Below, piece after piece: positions 23,405 through 35,696 of a DNA stretch of 64,000 nt. This DNA comes from Hypomyces perniciosus (taxonomy: Eukaryota > Ascomycota > Sordariomycetes > Hypocreales > Hypocreaceae): positions 1,550,001 through 1,614,000 of the forward strand of contig SPDT01000007.1 in NCBI GenBank assembly GCA_008477525.1. Reading direction: 5' to 3'. Position numbers and translations under genes: made by a program. Each line of letters opens with the position of its first letter. Position 1 is the stretch's first letter. The notes under the pieces were generated by a model, which worked only from the letters and a program-made list of their open reading frames with translations, was not told the origin of the DNA and did no database searches.

Positions 23405-25267
23405 ATGTCCAAGGTTATGCGCAGCGTGAAAAACGTGACCAAAGGGTACTCTAGTGCCCAGGTCAAGGTCAGAGAAGGTTCGGCGCAATCCAAACACCTC
23501 TCCTTGCGCGATTAGATGATGCTAACTATGCCGCCCTTACAGCAACAAGTAACGATCCATGGGGCCCGACGGGCACGCAGATGAGCGAGATTGCTCAGAT
23601 GACCTTCAACACGTATGTTGCAACCTCGGCGCGCCAAGATAGAGCGAGGGCTAATCCGATTGTGCTCACAGATCAAACGAATTCTACGATATTATGGACA
23701 TGCTCGACAAGCGACTAAATGACAAGGGCAAGAACTGGCGCCATGTTCTCAAGGCTTTGAAAGTCCTGGACTACTGCTTGCACGAGGGCTCAGAATTGGT
23801 CGTCACTTGGGCTCGTCAGAGCATCTACATCATCAAGACGCTGCGAGAATTCCAGTACATCGATGAGGAAGGACGTGATGTTGGACAGAATGGTAATTCG
23901 ATCCCACTCAATGCTCACGGGCGACTTGCTGACTATTTGTAGTTCGTGTGGCGGCAAAGGAACTGACTTCTCTCATCCTGAACGAGGACAGATTGCGAGC
24001 GGAACGAAGCGACCGAAAGTCATGGAAGTCGCGTGTAATGGGCTTAGAGGAGTTCGCCCCGCAGATGGCTGAGCCATCCCAACGACGACAACCGCAGCGA
24101 GAGAGAAGAGCCCCGGCTACTGAGGAGGAAGATGCCGAATATCGACTTGCCATCGAGGCCAGCAAATATCAGGAGGAGGAAGATAGGAAGAGGAGAGAAA
24201 GCCGCTCCAACACAGATAATGACGACGATCTAGCCAAAGCCATCAAGCTCAGCCAGGAAGAGGATGAGAGAAGGCGCCGTGAGCTGGAGGAAAGCAATGC
24301 TGCATCTCTGTTCGACGATGATGCACGACAGACGTCGCAGCCACAGCATACTGGCTTTAACCAAGGATATCAGCAAGGTAATGCTGTTGACTTCTGGGCC
24401 AACCCCATTGAGCAAAACGAGGTGCAGATTCAGCCAACGGGCTATGTGACAAACGCATACACGGGGTACCAGCAGCCACAACAGACTGGTTGGCAACCTA
24501 ATTACAACTCCGCCTTTGGCGTGGATTCTTTCCTCCCAGGGACTAACAACCAGCAGCAACAATATGCTCAGCAGCAACAGCAGCAGCAGCAGTTAGCTCA
24601 ACAACAACAGCTCGCCCAACAGCAGCAACTGGCTCAGCAGCAACTTGCTCAGCAGCAGCAATTCGCCCAGCAGCAGCAATTTTTGCAACCTCAGCAGCCG
24701 TCCGAGTCGGCCCTTAGGCCTGGAAGCAATAACCCCTGGGCGTCTAACAACGGTCATCAGCAACAAGCCTTGAAGCCCACGCCCACCGGCTCCAACAACC
24801 CTTTTGCGCAGAATCGGCCACCATCTGCTAGGCCAGGGACATCTTCTCTTGGTACCCTACCAGAGCAAAAGACGCTATCCACCTTCAACCAGCCTCAGCA
24901 ATTTCAACCCCAACAGCAAAAGCCCGCATTTAATTCACCACAGAGGGAGCTTAGTGAGCACGAGATGAAATTGAATGCGCTGCTAGCTTCTGGGGATGGC
25001 ATGGACACGTATGGCAACACGGGAGAGTTGCGTATCCCATCGCAGCATACAGCTCCAGGGACGTTTATCAACAGCGCTGGTGCGGGTCTTGGACGTCTCA
25101 ACCCGGAGCCGACCGGCAACAACCCATTCTTGCGACAGCAGTTCACTGGCATGCCCAGCATCACCTACGGCAGCCAAGTCCCGAATGCTGGCGTTCAGGG
25201 GAGCAACAATCCGTTTGGAACTCAGCAGCGACCGCAGCAACAATCCCACGATTTAATTCAGTTCTAA
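23405..25267 (+). CDS. Epsin (Ent1/Ent2-like endocytic adaptor)
   Basis: Exons 23405-23477, 23543-23612, 23672-23892 and 23943-25267 sum to 562 residues. The ENTH domain opens with MSKVMRSVKNVTKGYSSAQ and includes NDPWGPTGTQMSEIAQMTF, MDMLDKRLNDKGKNWRHVLK and ALKVLDYCLHEGSE; it binds PtdIns(4,5)P2 at the plasma membrane. Two ubiquitin-interacting motifs follow (EEEDAEYRLAIEASKYQEEE and DDLAKAIKLSQEEDERRR), then a Gln-rich region at about residues 323-370 with LAQQQQ repeats, several NPF/NPW EH-binding motifs (NNPFAQ, NNPFLRQ, NNPFGTQ) and a C-terminal clathrin-box-like DLIQF. Domain order and length match Ent1/Ent2. Intron 1 starts with the uncommon GTTCGG. Confidence 0.95.
24549..24690 (+). 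repeat. CAG/CAA-rich tract coding for poly-Gln in epsin
   Basis: About 140 nt of CAG and CAA codons, with repeating LAQQQQ units. Mixed codons rather than pure CAG suggest an older expansion. It lies between the UIMs and the NPF motifs. Confidence 0.85.
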
Positions 25268-25952
25268 GGCGAGATTTTCTGGTTCTTTCGTAAACTAGAG
25301 GGGCAATCTTGGTCCTTTTGACTGACACTTCAGACCCTCTTTCTCCGACCTCGCGATTTCTCCTTTGTCCCCGATATGGGAAACCTATGCCGTGTCACGA
25401 GGTGATCAACTGTTTTTTCTCACTTATTCCCTTTTTTACCACATTTCGTTGATTCTTCTTCACTTTCAGTTAAGGGGTGCTACATACATGTTTGGGAGGC
25501 CCAGCTGTGATGGAACTGGAATGGTTTTCTTCTTTTTCATACGACCCATACTGTACGGTATTTAGACAGCACGCCTCCCCCATTCAAAATTTTTAGATCT
25601 GATTTATACTCTTGCTTCATATCTCCAACGTCCCTCCTCATGAGTGCTGTTGTAGGCGACCCCCGGCGATTGCCATCCTTACCCTCACACACCCTTACAA
25701 AAGTAAGGCTGCACCTGGTGTACGCTCTGGACGAATACATGGATGAGTAACTGCAAGCCATACGGGATGTGGTGACATCTGACTTCCGTCGCTCAACTAG
25801 GTTGGTGTTTCTAGACTCTCTGCGAAGTGAATCGGCCAGCGATTCGTTCATGTTCTGACACAGCTTCTGGAGTATTGCGACTCCTTATCGACTCCGAGAG
25901 CTGGTACCAAGCTCCAACAGCGTCTGTGTTTTGGTATTTCGCAGCGCGCTAA
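25268..25952. other. Intergenic between convergent 3' ends
   Basis: About 685 nt between epsin (+) and the centrin-like gene (-). T-rich near 25405-25550. A 104-codon minus frame at 25537-25851 has no recognisable domain; I leave it out. Confidence 0.6.
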
Positions 25953-26623
25953 TTAGCCAGCTTCCTCCATCATCTGGATGAACTCTTCCAGATTCACACC
26001 GCCTTTGCCATCGTGGTCAAGGTGCTCTATCATGCTCTGGATTTCCTCATCTGTCATTGTGCGCTCCTCCTTGATGTCTTGAGCCAAATGCCGCATGTCC
26101 TCGATCGAAATGACGCCATCTTGGTCGTAGTCGAACATATTGAACACTTTCATAGCCTCCTCGCGCGGGTCTCGATTGGCGATGAGCTTTGCGGCGCATA
26201 GTCGGAATTGGTCGGGATAAACGTGTAGTCGATTGACGGGGCAGCTGTGCGGATCCTGCCAGTCTGGGGGTACTGTGCCGTATGTTTCCAACTCTCTGAA
26301 GTACTCGGGTTTTGACATATCAAAGCCCAGGGCGGCGAGAGAGTGTCTGAATTCGTAGCTGTTCAACCATCCCTTCTTTTTCATGTCCATCAAATCAAAC
26401 TGACACGCGCAGTGTGAGCGAGCGAATCCCCCTTTGCGATGGCGTGAACGTTGTTTTGACTTACGACTTCATCGATGTGTTCGCGATCCTCGTCTGCGAT
26501 GGTGCCGTATTCTTCGTTGGCTGATACCTGCGGTGCAGGGGGATTTCGTTGTTGCACATGCTGGCCAGAACCACCTGCTATTGATCGCAAGGGAAAAGGT
26601 CGAGGTGTTGCGTGAGAGTTCAT
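25953..26623 (-). CDS. Centrin/Cdc31-like EF-hand protein
   Basis: Exons 26623-26465 and 26399-25953; 201 residues, start MNSHATPRPFPLRSIAGG. After a disordered N terminus come four EF-hand positions. The first (FDLMDMKKKGWLNSYEFRHS) has Lys at two ligand positions, so calcium binding is doubtful; the second is replaced by a long segment around TYGTVPPDWQDPHSCPVNR. The third (FDYDQDGVISIEDMRHLA) is canonical and the fourth (LDHDGKGGVNLEEFIQMM) nearly so. FRHSLAALGFD is the centrin signature region. Centrins act at the spindle pole body and in nuclear-pore and repair complexes. A diverged centrin is the best name; the exact orthology to Cdc31 is not certain. Confidence 0.8.
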
Positions 26624-27743
26624 GGTAGACGACACTATGTATCCAAATGAGATGGACGAACGCCGTGAAAAGGAGGCTTATACAAAGAATTGATGAACAA
26701 AAGAGCGGCGAATGGAACAAAGCCGCTGACACAAAGCAAGAAGAGAAAAAAAAAGGGAAAAAAGAAGAAGAAAGGCGGGTATCAGAGCGCGTGGTGTTTT
26801 AAGCCGTATTAGCCAAGATTGAAGAAGAAGCGTCGATTTCAAAGTGAAAGATTATTGATTAATTGTTGAGAACAATGTGGAAAGCAAAGATGCGACGCGA
26901 TCGATCTGAGCTTGACGCGCCAAAACAGCGGTGCTCGCGATTTCAGCAGCAACTCAGCCTAACGATTTTTGCCCTTGGGGGTGCCATGGCATCTGAAGAG
27001 GTCGCCACAGCGGTCTGCGCTAGACGGTACATTCAGCCAAGGTACCCTCACAGGCAGTGGTCCAGGCACCAGCGACCTGCCTGGCGGGTAGCGCAATTGG
27101 GCGCATTCATTGGCTGGAGTTAGTCAGCAGCAGCCCTCGAGCCAATGGGACGCAAAGTTTTTGTCTGAGGCAGCAACATCAGTCAGCCTAACCAGCAGCC
27201 AGCGAGCGACAAGTAGAAAAAAAAGCTGGCCAAAGAAGTGCAGCTTTGGCCTGACCCTCTTTTTTTTGCCTTGACGCTGGCTCTCCTGCTCCAACAGGAA
27301 ACTTCGCCATCTACGACGGTGAGGTGATATAAGGGTGCACCATCCGGTGACCTTTGGCTGACGCACTCTTTAACTCTAATTCTTTTCATTCTTCTCTTTT
27401 CTTATCTCTCGAGTCGCCGCCCGTCGCGCCTCGTCCGTCCCCTTGTGTGTCTTTCAGGGAGGTCCAGGTCAAATCTGGTCGTCAGAAACGCGCTTTTCCT
27501 CACCACCTCATCATCTGTGAAGCACGCGGCGCGATTATTCGGACTGCACCGACGTCTTACCACACTCATAGTCCAATTTCGCATATGCGCGCTCCCGTCT
27601 ACGATTCTCAATCTATCGACCAGCGACGAAATTGATCGCGAGGCTTAGGGGCTGCTGTCCTGCGAAACTACCGGGAAGCCATCTGAGCATAGCTCCAAAA
27701 GTCCTTCCTTTCCTCCGAATACCGCGATACACGGACTTCCATT
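26624..27743. other. Divergent promoter region, centrin-like gene / NUP98-96
   Basis: About 1.1 kb shared upstream region. Purine-rich at 26735-26780 next to the centrin gene. No supported gene or RNA. Confidence 0.6.
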
Positions 27744-30700
27744 ATGTCGTTCGGCGGCGGATTTGGAGGCTTCGGCCAAACCAACAACCAGCCTTCGGGT
27801 GGTGGATTTGGCGGCTTTGGCACCAACAATAATAACAACGCCTCGACAGGTATATTCATTCCCGACCGGCCTCGAGATTCAATGCGTATGCTAACTAGCA
27901 AACTTGTAGGATTCGGCTCCAACCCCACTGGCGGCTTCGGTGCGAGTAACAACACTGGTGGCAGCATATTTGGCAGCAATACCGCCAACACCGGTGGTGG
28001 CTTTGGGGCATCAACTAGTAAGCTTCACTCAACAAAGGGCGGCGGCGTGACCTCTGAAGAGGCACGAGCAATGCTGTCCACCACTCGTGAAGGTCTTCCA
28101 GCTAACAAGCAGTCAGGCGGTTTTGGGTCAAACACAGGAGGGTTTGGCAACAAGCCAACCTTCGGCTCGACTACTACTCCTGCTACCACGGGCGGTCTTT
28201 TTGGGTCTAACACCGCCACCAACAACAACAATACTGCTGGCACTGGTTTTGGAGGATTCGGAGGCGCCAATAACACAACGTCTGCCTTCGGCGGCAACAA
28301 CGCCTCTAGCAGTGGACTCTTTGGAAATACCGCCAACAAGACGGGTTTTGGGGCTTCGACTACGGGCACATCTCTGTTCGGTGGCGGCAGCAATACCAAT
28401 ACCAATACCAACACCGCTACAGGCACAGGCTTTGGTGGTTTTGCCTCTAACAACGCCCTTGGTGGTGCTGCTGGTGATCCTCCTGGTACAGCAGTTACTC
28501 CCTTCCAAGCCTTTACTGAAAAGGAGCCCAACAGCTCTTCGAACCAGTCCAACTCCTTCCAAAATATCCTATTCCAGGACCCCTATAAGAAGTGGTCTGC
28601 TGACGAACTTCGACTGGCAGACTACGCTCAGGGCAGACGACACGGCAACGCCAGCGGTGCTGGTGCCTTCGGCGTAAGCTCAGGATTTGGAGGCTTCGGT
28701 TCGAACAACCAGACCACTACCACGAATACCACAGGTGGATTCGGCGCAACCCCGAGCAATACTGGTGGCGGTCTGTTTGGAGCCACCAACAACAATACTG
28801 CTGCTGCTACTACCGGAACTGGTTTTGGAAGTTTCGGCAACAATAACAACACCACCAATACCGCTGGTGGCCTATTTGGTGGCGGAAACAAGCCCAGTGG
28901 TGGCGGTGTATTTGGCAACGCTACACAGACCCAAAGCGGCGGCATGTTTGGAAGCACTAACAACACTGGAGGTACCGGCTTCGGTGCAACGAACACCAAC
29001 ACTGGTGGAGGATTATTTGGTTCGACGACTAATAACACCGCCGGCGGAGGTCTGTTTGGAGCCAACAACAACCAAGCCAAACCCGCAGGGAGTGGGTTCA
29101 GTTTTGGCAACACGACTAATAACAACACCACTGGTGGAGGTCTCTTTGGTGGTTCGACAAACAATGCTACGGCGGGCACAGGTGGTCTATTTGGAAACGC
29201 TAACGCCAACACTCAACCTGGTGGTGGTCTTTTCGGGAACAACAACAATCAACAACAGACTAACACGACAAGTCTGTTTGGTCAGCAGAATCAAACCCAG
29301 CAGGCCGGAGGTCTGTTTGGCAACAACCAGCAAAAGCCAGCCACAGGCGGCCTGTTCGGATCTACAACGACGAACACGAACACCGGCGGTGGTCTTTTTG
29401 GAAACACGGCAAACCAGCAGCAAGGTGCTGGTTTGGGCGCCACGAACACCAACACTGGTGGTCTCTTTGGCGCCAAACCTGCTACTGGTACCGGTCTCTT
29501 TGGATCCGCCCCCACAGCACAGGCTAACACCGCTGGCGGAACTGGGATGTTTGGAGGGGGTATTGGATCCAACAACCAGAACCAGCAACCCACTGGAACC
29601 AGCCTGTTCGGGGCAGCGAACAATCAGCAGAAGCCCAGTTTGTTTGGGGGAAGTACGTCAAACGCTGGCGGCGGACTCTTTGGTGGTGGGAACCCTCAAG
29701 CCCAAAGCACATCACTTTTCGGCAACAGCATGAACAATCAGCAGCAACAAAACGCTGGTTTGGGGGCTTCTTTGTTAGGCAACTCTCAGCAATCAGTTAA
29801 CGCTCCTCAGGGCCTCAACACTAACCTCAATGATGTCTCGGCGTACGGATCTCCCTCTTTGTTTGCTGGCCTAGGTGGCGCCGAATCTCCTAACCCTGGG
29901 CCACTTGCCGTACCCCTGAGCGGCAACCCAAAACCCAAGCGGCCGTCTATTTTCCCTATTTACAAGTTCACCCCTGCAGCCTCAAGCCGCTTCGGTACTC
30001 CTCAGAAGAGAGGCTTTGGTTTCTCGTACAGCAGCTACGGTACTCCTGGAGGCAGCCCTGGTAGCATCTCAAACACCCCCAACACTCTTGGTCGTAGCCT
30101 ACTGGGTACTGGCAATGGACATGCATTGAGCAAGAGCATGTCCTCCAGCAATCTGCGCCGAAGCTACAATACCGAAGACAGCATTCTTCTGCCTGGTGCC
30201 TTCTCCAACACTAATAACACTCGTTGGTACGGTAGCACCGGATCCAAGAAGCTGGTTATCAACCGGGAGCTCAGGAGCGATCTGTTTTCCACTCCCCAAA
30301 AGGATAAGCAAGGGGACGCTAACAGCGGCTCACGAAAGCTGTCTAAACGGGTTAGTTTTGACACTAGCGTAGATGGAGAGGAAGTGACTCCCATGCGCCC
30401 AGCTCTGCCTGCTCCTGGTGATGTGCTTGAGTCTCCATCTGAAGAGACCCCTCGCCAGAGCAAGACCGCTTCTGACACAAATGGCTCTCGAACCCCAGAG
30501 ATGGAGCAGGTCAAGGGCAAGGATAAAGAGTTGACGATTGTCCACGAAGAAGACAGCGCCACCCCCGAGCCCCAAAGTAATGGCTTTGACAATGCTCCTG
30601 GCAAGTACTGGATGGAGCCGTCAAAGGAGGAGCTCCAGAACATGAACCGGCTGCAGCGACAGAAGGTTGATGGCTTCACAGTGGGCCGCGAGAATGTCGG

Positions 30701-33700
30701 CTCCATCACATTCAAGATCCCGGTTGATATTAGCTCAATCGATCTGGATGAGATTTGCGGTGGCATCATTCAGCTGGAACCTCGGTCTGCTACTGTCTAC
30801 CCTGTCGCAGCCAAGAAGCCACCCGTCGGCAAGGGCCTCAATGTGCCTGCTAGGATATCCCTGGAGCAGTCTTGGCCACGCGGCGGACGTGACAAGAGAG
30901 TCACCAGCGACCCCAAGCGCTTCAATAAGCACATTGAGCGACTCAGGCGTATTGTTGACACTACCTTCGAGAGCTATGATGTGGATACCGGGGTTTGGAT
31001 CTTCTCTGTGGAGCACTTTACAACCTACGGACTTGATAATTCTGATGAAGAGTCTGACGAAGATATCAGCCTTGCTCCAGCAGCCGCCGCCCCATTTCCC
31101 ACTGTTACACAGCCCATTACCCTTGACACACCTATCCGCCAACAGAATGATGACGACAGGCTCGAGTTTCAACAGAAACGTGGACTGCCGGGCGCATTTC
31201 ACGAACAGGGAGAAGTGTACGAAGCTGAGCAGACCGGACGGCAGTCTTTTTTAGGGGTTAGCTCCGCGGACTCTGCAAGCCACGACGTGAGGTTGTCACT
31301 GGAAGATGAGTTTACCGGTGACAATGATGCAGAGTATGACTTGTCCGAGGACGAAGACATGACGAGGTCTTCGATCGGGCAGCATCTTGCCGCGGAGCAT
31401 GACGATGCCTCGTCCGAGGGTGGCCAGGATACTAAGAGGGGGACTCCTGGTGGCATCCTCAGAGCCAGAATGCGAGCTATGAAGGACTCGATTGGTCCAA
31501 TGAAGCTTGAAGTTGCTGATGGTGATGATTGGATGGAGATGTTGCGAAAGACGGTTAGCCCGGTCAAGCGAGACCGTCATCTGCTTAGGGAGCTGAATGA
31601 GTCTCCTTCCAAGCGGGCAGGAAAATTCGGGATACCTGAAGACAACGAAGAGGTCGACTTCCGAAAGTCGTCAATTTGGGGGAGGAGTGTGGCCAAGCCA
31701 GACAGAAGAGACGGATTCGCGGCGAGCACTCATTTGGGTATGGACCAGGGACGAGGGTTTGCGACTAGTATCGACTTGATGAATTCCTTGTTTGAGAAGC
31801 CAAAGCCAAAGCCTGCACGCCAGACCCTCGATGCTTCTCTGTCTTCAAAAGGATTCCCCAAGGTCGGTACCCTTGTTGTTTCTTGATTACCTCCTGTTGA
31901 TTTGCCTCCTGTTAAGATTGATGATGGGCTGGTTGGAGGCTCATGTAATTACCTCTATGAAATGAATAGAATGCTAAGATTTGTTGAAATTAGTGGCCCT
32001 ACGAACGACAAAATAAGATCCTTACTGCTGAAGAAAGCGAACGAGCTTTTCACGACGCCTCACGGCCTACTTGGGGACCAGATGAGACCCTTGTTCTGAC
32101 CAGATCGCTTGATGCCGCGCAATCGCGTCGATCAATACGCGATACCTCGGACATTCTCAACTTCCAGCGGTCCAGCATTCAAACCGAGAGGCAAGACCTT
32201 CGCTTGGCCAAGCTCTCTGCAGAGGTATGAATATCATCCTTGGCGCAGATCCCGGCAAACACATGGTTACTGACAGTAGTATAGTCGTCGAAGCAGTTCC
32301 TCGTCTCTCAAGATCTCCTAACAGACATCCACGTCGTAGATGGTGTTCCCCAGGCCAGCCTTCACGCCACCAGTCTTAAGAGTGTTTTTCATCATAAGCA
32401 TATGAACGATGCGGCTAGCATTCATGAAAAACACGTTTGGGAACTTGCTAGCATCCTTTTCGACAATATCGATGCATCGAACTTGAAGGAGCCGGAGCAC
32501 CTGGTGCGAAAGGGCAAGCTCTCTCAGTTCTGGACTGATTTAGTTGAACAGGCCTCTTCGACGGCGATAGGCCTGGCTGCTACTAGTGAAGAAAAAGCTC
32601 TTGCGTGTCTTGCCGGATATCGAGTTGTGGAGGCATGTAAGCATCTTTTGGATGGCAAGAACTTTCGGCTTGGGACACTGGTATCTCTGATCGGCACAAG
32701 TGATACCGCTAAGAAGGATATGAGGGAGCAGATTAAGGCTTGGCAGGACTCGAAGATTCTGTCAGAGTTTTCTGAGGCTATCCGCACGATTTACGAACTG
32801 CTAAGTGGGAACGTTTGTGTGTGTGAAGGCTTGAAGGGCGTGCCGATTGAAGACAGACTCGATTCCTTTATCATTTCCAAGAACTTTGGTCTTGACTGGA
32901 GACAGTCATTTGGCCTGCGGCTCTGGTATGCCATCTCTAATCAGGATGATCTATCGATTGCTGTCAAGAAATTTGAGGACGACATTCATCAGGATAGGGA
33001 GGGTTTGCCTCGTCCTTGGTATATCGAGCAGAGCATCGCCCCTCTGTGGGATGATACGGATGTCAACGGCCGACAGGATTTGCTGTGGGGGCTTCTGCAG
33101 CTATACGCTGATGGGAATGCCGACCTGGAGGCTATTCTCCGACCGGAAAATTCACAGCTGTCCCCTCTCGACTCAAGGCTTCGCTGGCAGCTGGGTCTGG
33201 CTTTGACATCTACTGGCAAGGTTTCGTACGGCACGAACGGGGTAGAGAAGGCTGATGCAGCCACCATAGCATATGCTGCTCAATTGACGAGCGCAGGCGA
33301 GTGGTTGGAGGCGATCTTTGTCCTGTTACATCTCCACCATGCAAACGCACGCACGAAGGCGATCCAAGAGCACCTCTGTCAACATGCAGACCTGATTGGC
33401 CCTGAATCCGGCCCAGCATTTAGCATCTTAACGGAGAAGTATCACATCCCTACGTCGTGGGTCTGGGAAGCTCTCGCTCTGTACATGCGCAGTGTCAAGA
33501 AAGATGCCTCTTCTGAGGTACAGTGCCTTCTCCGCGCCGGATCGTATGTTGAGGCGCATCGTATCTTGGTTCAGCAGGTTGCACCACAGGCTATCATCGA
33601 ACGCGATTACGCCAGCCTTTTATCGCTGATTTCGCAATTTCAGGAGCACCAGGAGTCTATTTCAGATTGGGCGTTGGGTGGCGAGATTTACAGTCACTTT

Positions 33701-34054
33701 CTCCGACTGGTTCAACATCGGGCCCAGGGCGAAAGCACACCACCTGCGTTGCTCGACAGATTGTTGGCTGGTCTGAACGCGATGAAGGAGAACGGAGCGG
33801 AAAGCGATATCATTAGATATGCTGCCGTTTCTGACATGGCGGATGAGACTGCAAGGGAGATTGTGAAGTTGACCAAGCAGAAACAGGTATGTTGCTTGAC
33901 TATTTTCCCTCACTCTGGCTTGACTGGACTAACCAGAATCCAGGACGTGGAACTTCGATCAAGGATCCTGAATCTACCACTGACGCAGGACCGACTACTC
34001 GCGTACTCGGTTGACCTGAGCTTGGATCGTTATCGGGAGGTGATGTCTCATTAA
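27744..34054 (+). CDS. NUP145: NUP98-NUP96 precursor (yeast NUP145, Aspergillus sonB type)
   Basis: Nuclear pore scaffold and FG-barrier precursor. Exons 27744-27849, 27910-31862, 31994-32224, 32285-33886 and 33944-34054 sum to 2000 residues. Residues 1 to about 720 are GLFG/FG repeats with N/T-rich spacers; a Gle2-binding (GLEBS-like) segment lies at about 245-285 (FQDPYKKWSADELRLADYAQ). The autoproteolytic domain runs from about 930 (YWMEPSKEELQNMNRLQRQK) to VEHFTTYGL, where the scissile pair would be Phe1072-Thr1073. The rest is the alpha-helical Nup96/Nup145C part (WGPDETLVLT, LWYAISNQDD) that joins the Nup84 complex. Intron 2 is fixed by the conserved WPYERQN and ERAFHDASRPTWGPDE reading frame. 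Confidence 0.95.
31014..31022 (+). other. Predicted autoproteolysis site of NUP98-96 (His-Phe-Thr)
   Basis: The codons CAC TTT ACA encode the HF|T site between the Nup98 and Nup96 halves, followed by TYGLDNSDEESDED. The family reaction is an N-O acyl shift at HF|S; here the nucleophile would be Thr. Confidence 0.7.
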
Positions 34055-34409
34055 GTACCATGAGTATGTGACGAGAGAAAATCGGAAACCAGGGGACAAT
34101 AGGGGATGGCACTTGTATTTTTGGTGACAGGTCCAGGCTGGATTGTAAATTGAGAGAGAGGAAAACCTTGGCGGGGAAATCGAATTACTGTAGAATAATA
34201 GTCATTTTAGATAGTTGCGCGGGCTGCAGATAACGGAGATGGTTTGAGGTTGTCGTCTTCTTGTTCTCTAGATATTTACGGAGTAGTGATGTGAAAAATG
34301 CCTTGAGCGTAAAATCCTCGGCATAACATTCACATTCAATATCTAGTCAACTTTTACAACACCACTCAGCTCAGTTAACTCATACTCAGTTGAATTAATC
34401 CATTCCATC
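34055..34409. other. Short intergenic between NUP98-96 and the SET gene
   Basis: About 355 nt, tandem orientation. It must carry the NUP 3' end and the SET gene promoter. A TACGGAGTA motif lies at about 34276. Nothing more is visible. Confidence 0.55.
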
Positions 34410-35027
34410 ATGTCAAAGCCCAAGAACTGGCCCGACTCATTGCCGTATCTCAAAGCACCGCTCCATTGCAAAGACCTCACAAAAGCACAACTCCACGCCC
34501 TGCGGACAAAACCACCCTCGATCCCCAGCGCCCCGGCTTCGGCAACAGAAACGCCCTGCACACACGTCAAGATCCAGGCCATCAAGGACGCTTCGCATCC
34601 CGCACACGGACAGTACGGACTCTTTGCGTCGCAGAACCTCAAGCCGGGACAGCTCATCCTGGCGTATCTGGGGAGAGTGCACGGCGGGGCGGCGAGTTGC
34701 GCGGGGAGCGACTATGACTTGTGGGTGGATAGGGAGGCAGACGTGGCGGTAGATGCGACTGCGGAGGGGAATGAAGGGCGGTTTGTGAATGATTTCAGGG
34801 GGGTCAAGGAGAGGGCGAATGCGCAGTTTGGGAATGTTTGGTGTGAACGATGGGGAGAGGTTTGCGTAGGGATTTGGGTGCTCGGAGGAGGGAAGAACAA
34901 GAGCGGAGGAGGAGGAGGAGGAGGGATTAAGAAGGGAGAGGAGATTCTGGTGAGTTATGGGAAGGGGTTTTGGGAGGAGAGGAGGAGGGAGCAGGGAGAA
35001 AATGGACGAGATCCGTCGTCAAGTTGA
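34410..35027 (+). CDS. Small SET-domain protein (putative lysine methyltransferase)
   Basis: Single exon, 205 residues, start MSKPKNWPDSLPYLKAP. SET motifs in order: GQYGLFASQNLKPGQLILAY, where Gly-Leu-Phe-Ala starts the fold; a YDLWVDREADVAVDATAEGN segment; the catalytic-pocket stretch GRFVNDFRGVKERANAQFG; and IKKGEEILVSYGKGFWE, the end of the SET core. There are no pre-SET or post-SET cysteine clusters. A GGA repeat (about 34902-34923) codes for a run of glycines before IKKGEE. The substrate is unknown. Small stand-alone SET proteins of this type are common in filamentous fungi and largely uncharacterised. Confidence 0.8.
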   Translation: MSKPKNWPDSLPYLKAPLHCKDLTKAQLHALRTKPPSIPSAPASATETPCTHVKIQAIKDASHPAHGQYGLFASQNLKPGQLILAYLGRVHGGAASCAGSDYDLWVDREADVAVDATAEGNEGRFVNDFRGVKERANAQFGNVWCERWGEVCVGIWVLGGGKNKSGGGGGGGIKKGEEILVSYGKGFWEERRREQGENGRDPSSS

Positions 35028-35696
35028 GGATATTTATGTAACTTGATGAGATGATATGTTGCTGACGCGAGGCCGAGCCTTGGTCACTGTCAGTTGCCGA
35101 CTTGATGGCTACGATGCCATTACTATTCGTTGGCTCTAAAATTGTATTAGTATTTACATAGAAATAAAAGACATGAAAAGAGTTATTCATAAACAGGACT
35201 TACATGTGGCTTTACGGAGTAGCATTGAAGATGTATAGATCGGAACGGAGGTCCGAAGATCTTCGCACTCCACTTCCGACCGCCCCCTTCCTGATCCGGT
35301 AAGGGGTCCAACACCGTAGAGGCTGACGGTAATATCAGTGGCTCTCTATTATGTACATCAAATTATATCCAAGGATAAATCTATAGTCTCTGGTCTGGTT
35401 ACTGTCTATTGTACACCGACTCCTATCCGCTTAGGCCTAGCCCAAGTATAGAGAAGGCCGAAGAATCGCGCTCTCACTATCGTAGTGCCGACCAAACAAG
35501 CACTCAACCCCATGGTGAGAAGAGGAGGTAAATCTTGGATACAAGTATCTCGTTTGGTGTCTTGTCTGTCTTTGTCCCTTATATACTGCTATAAGCTTGT
35601 TCTCAAAATTAAAAGCATCACTCCATCTGATCATCTCAACCTCCCCCATCTCCCCCATCTTCAAACAACAACAGTCATAACATCTTATTCACTACA
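35028..35696. other. Intergenic, SET gene to cupin gene
   Basis: About 670 nt. A TACGGAGTA motif occurs at about 35213. The last 120 nt hold a TATA-like box (see separate entry) and a CT-rich leader. Confidence 0.6.
35579..35585 (+). promoter_or_regulatory. TATA-like box of the cupin gene
   Basis: TTATATA about 115 nt upstream of the cupin ATG, followed by a CT-rich leader. Confidence 0.4.

Noticed and set aside
28025..29623. Long minus-strand frames opposite NUP98-96
   Set aside because: They mirror the Gly/Thr/Asn-rich FG repeats; low-complexity antisense, with the plus strand clearly the gene.
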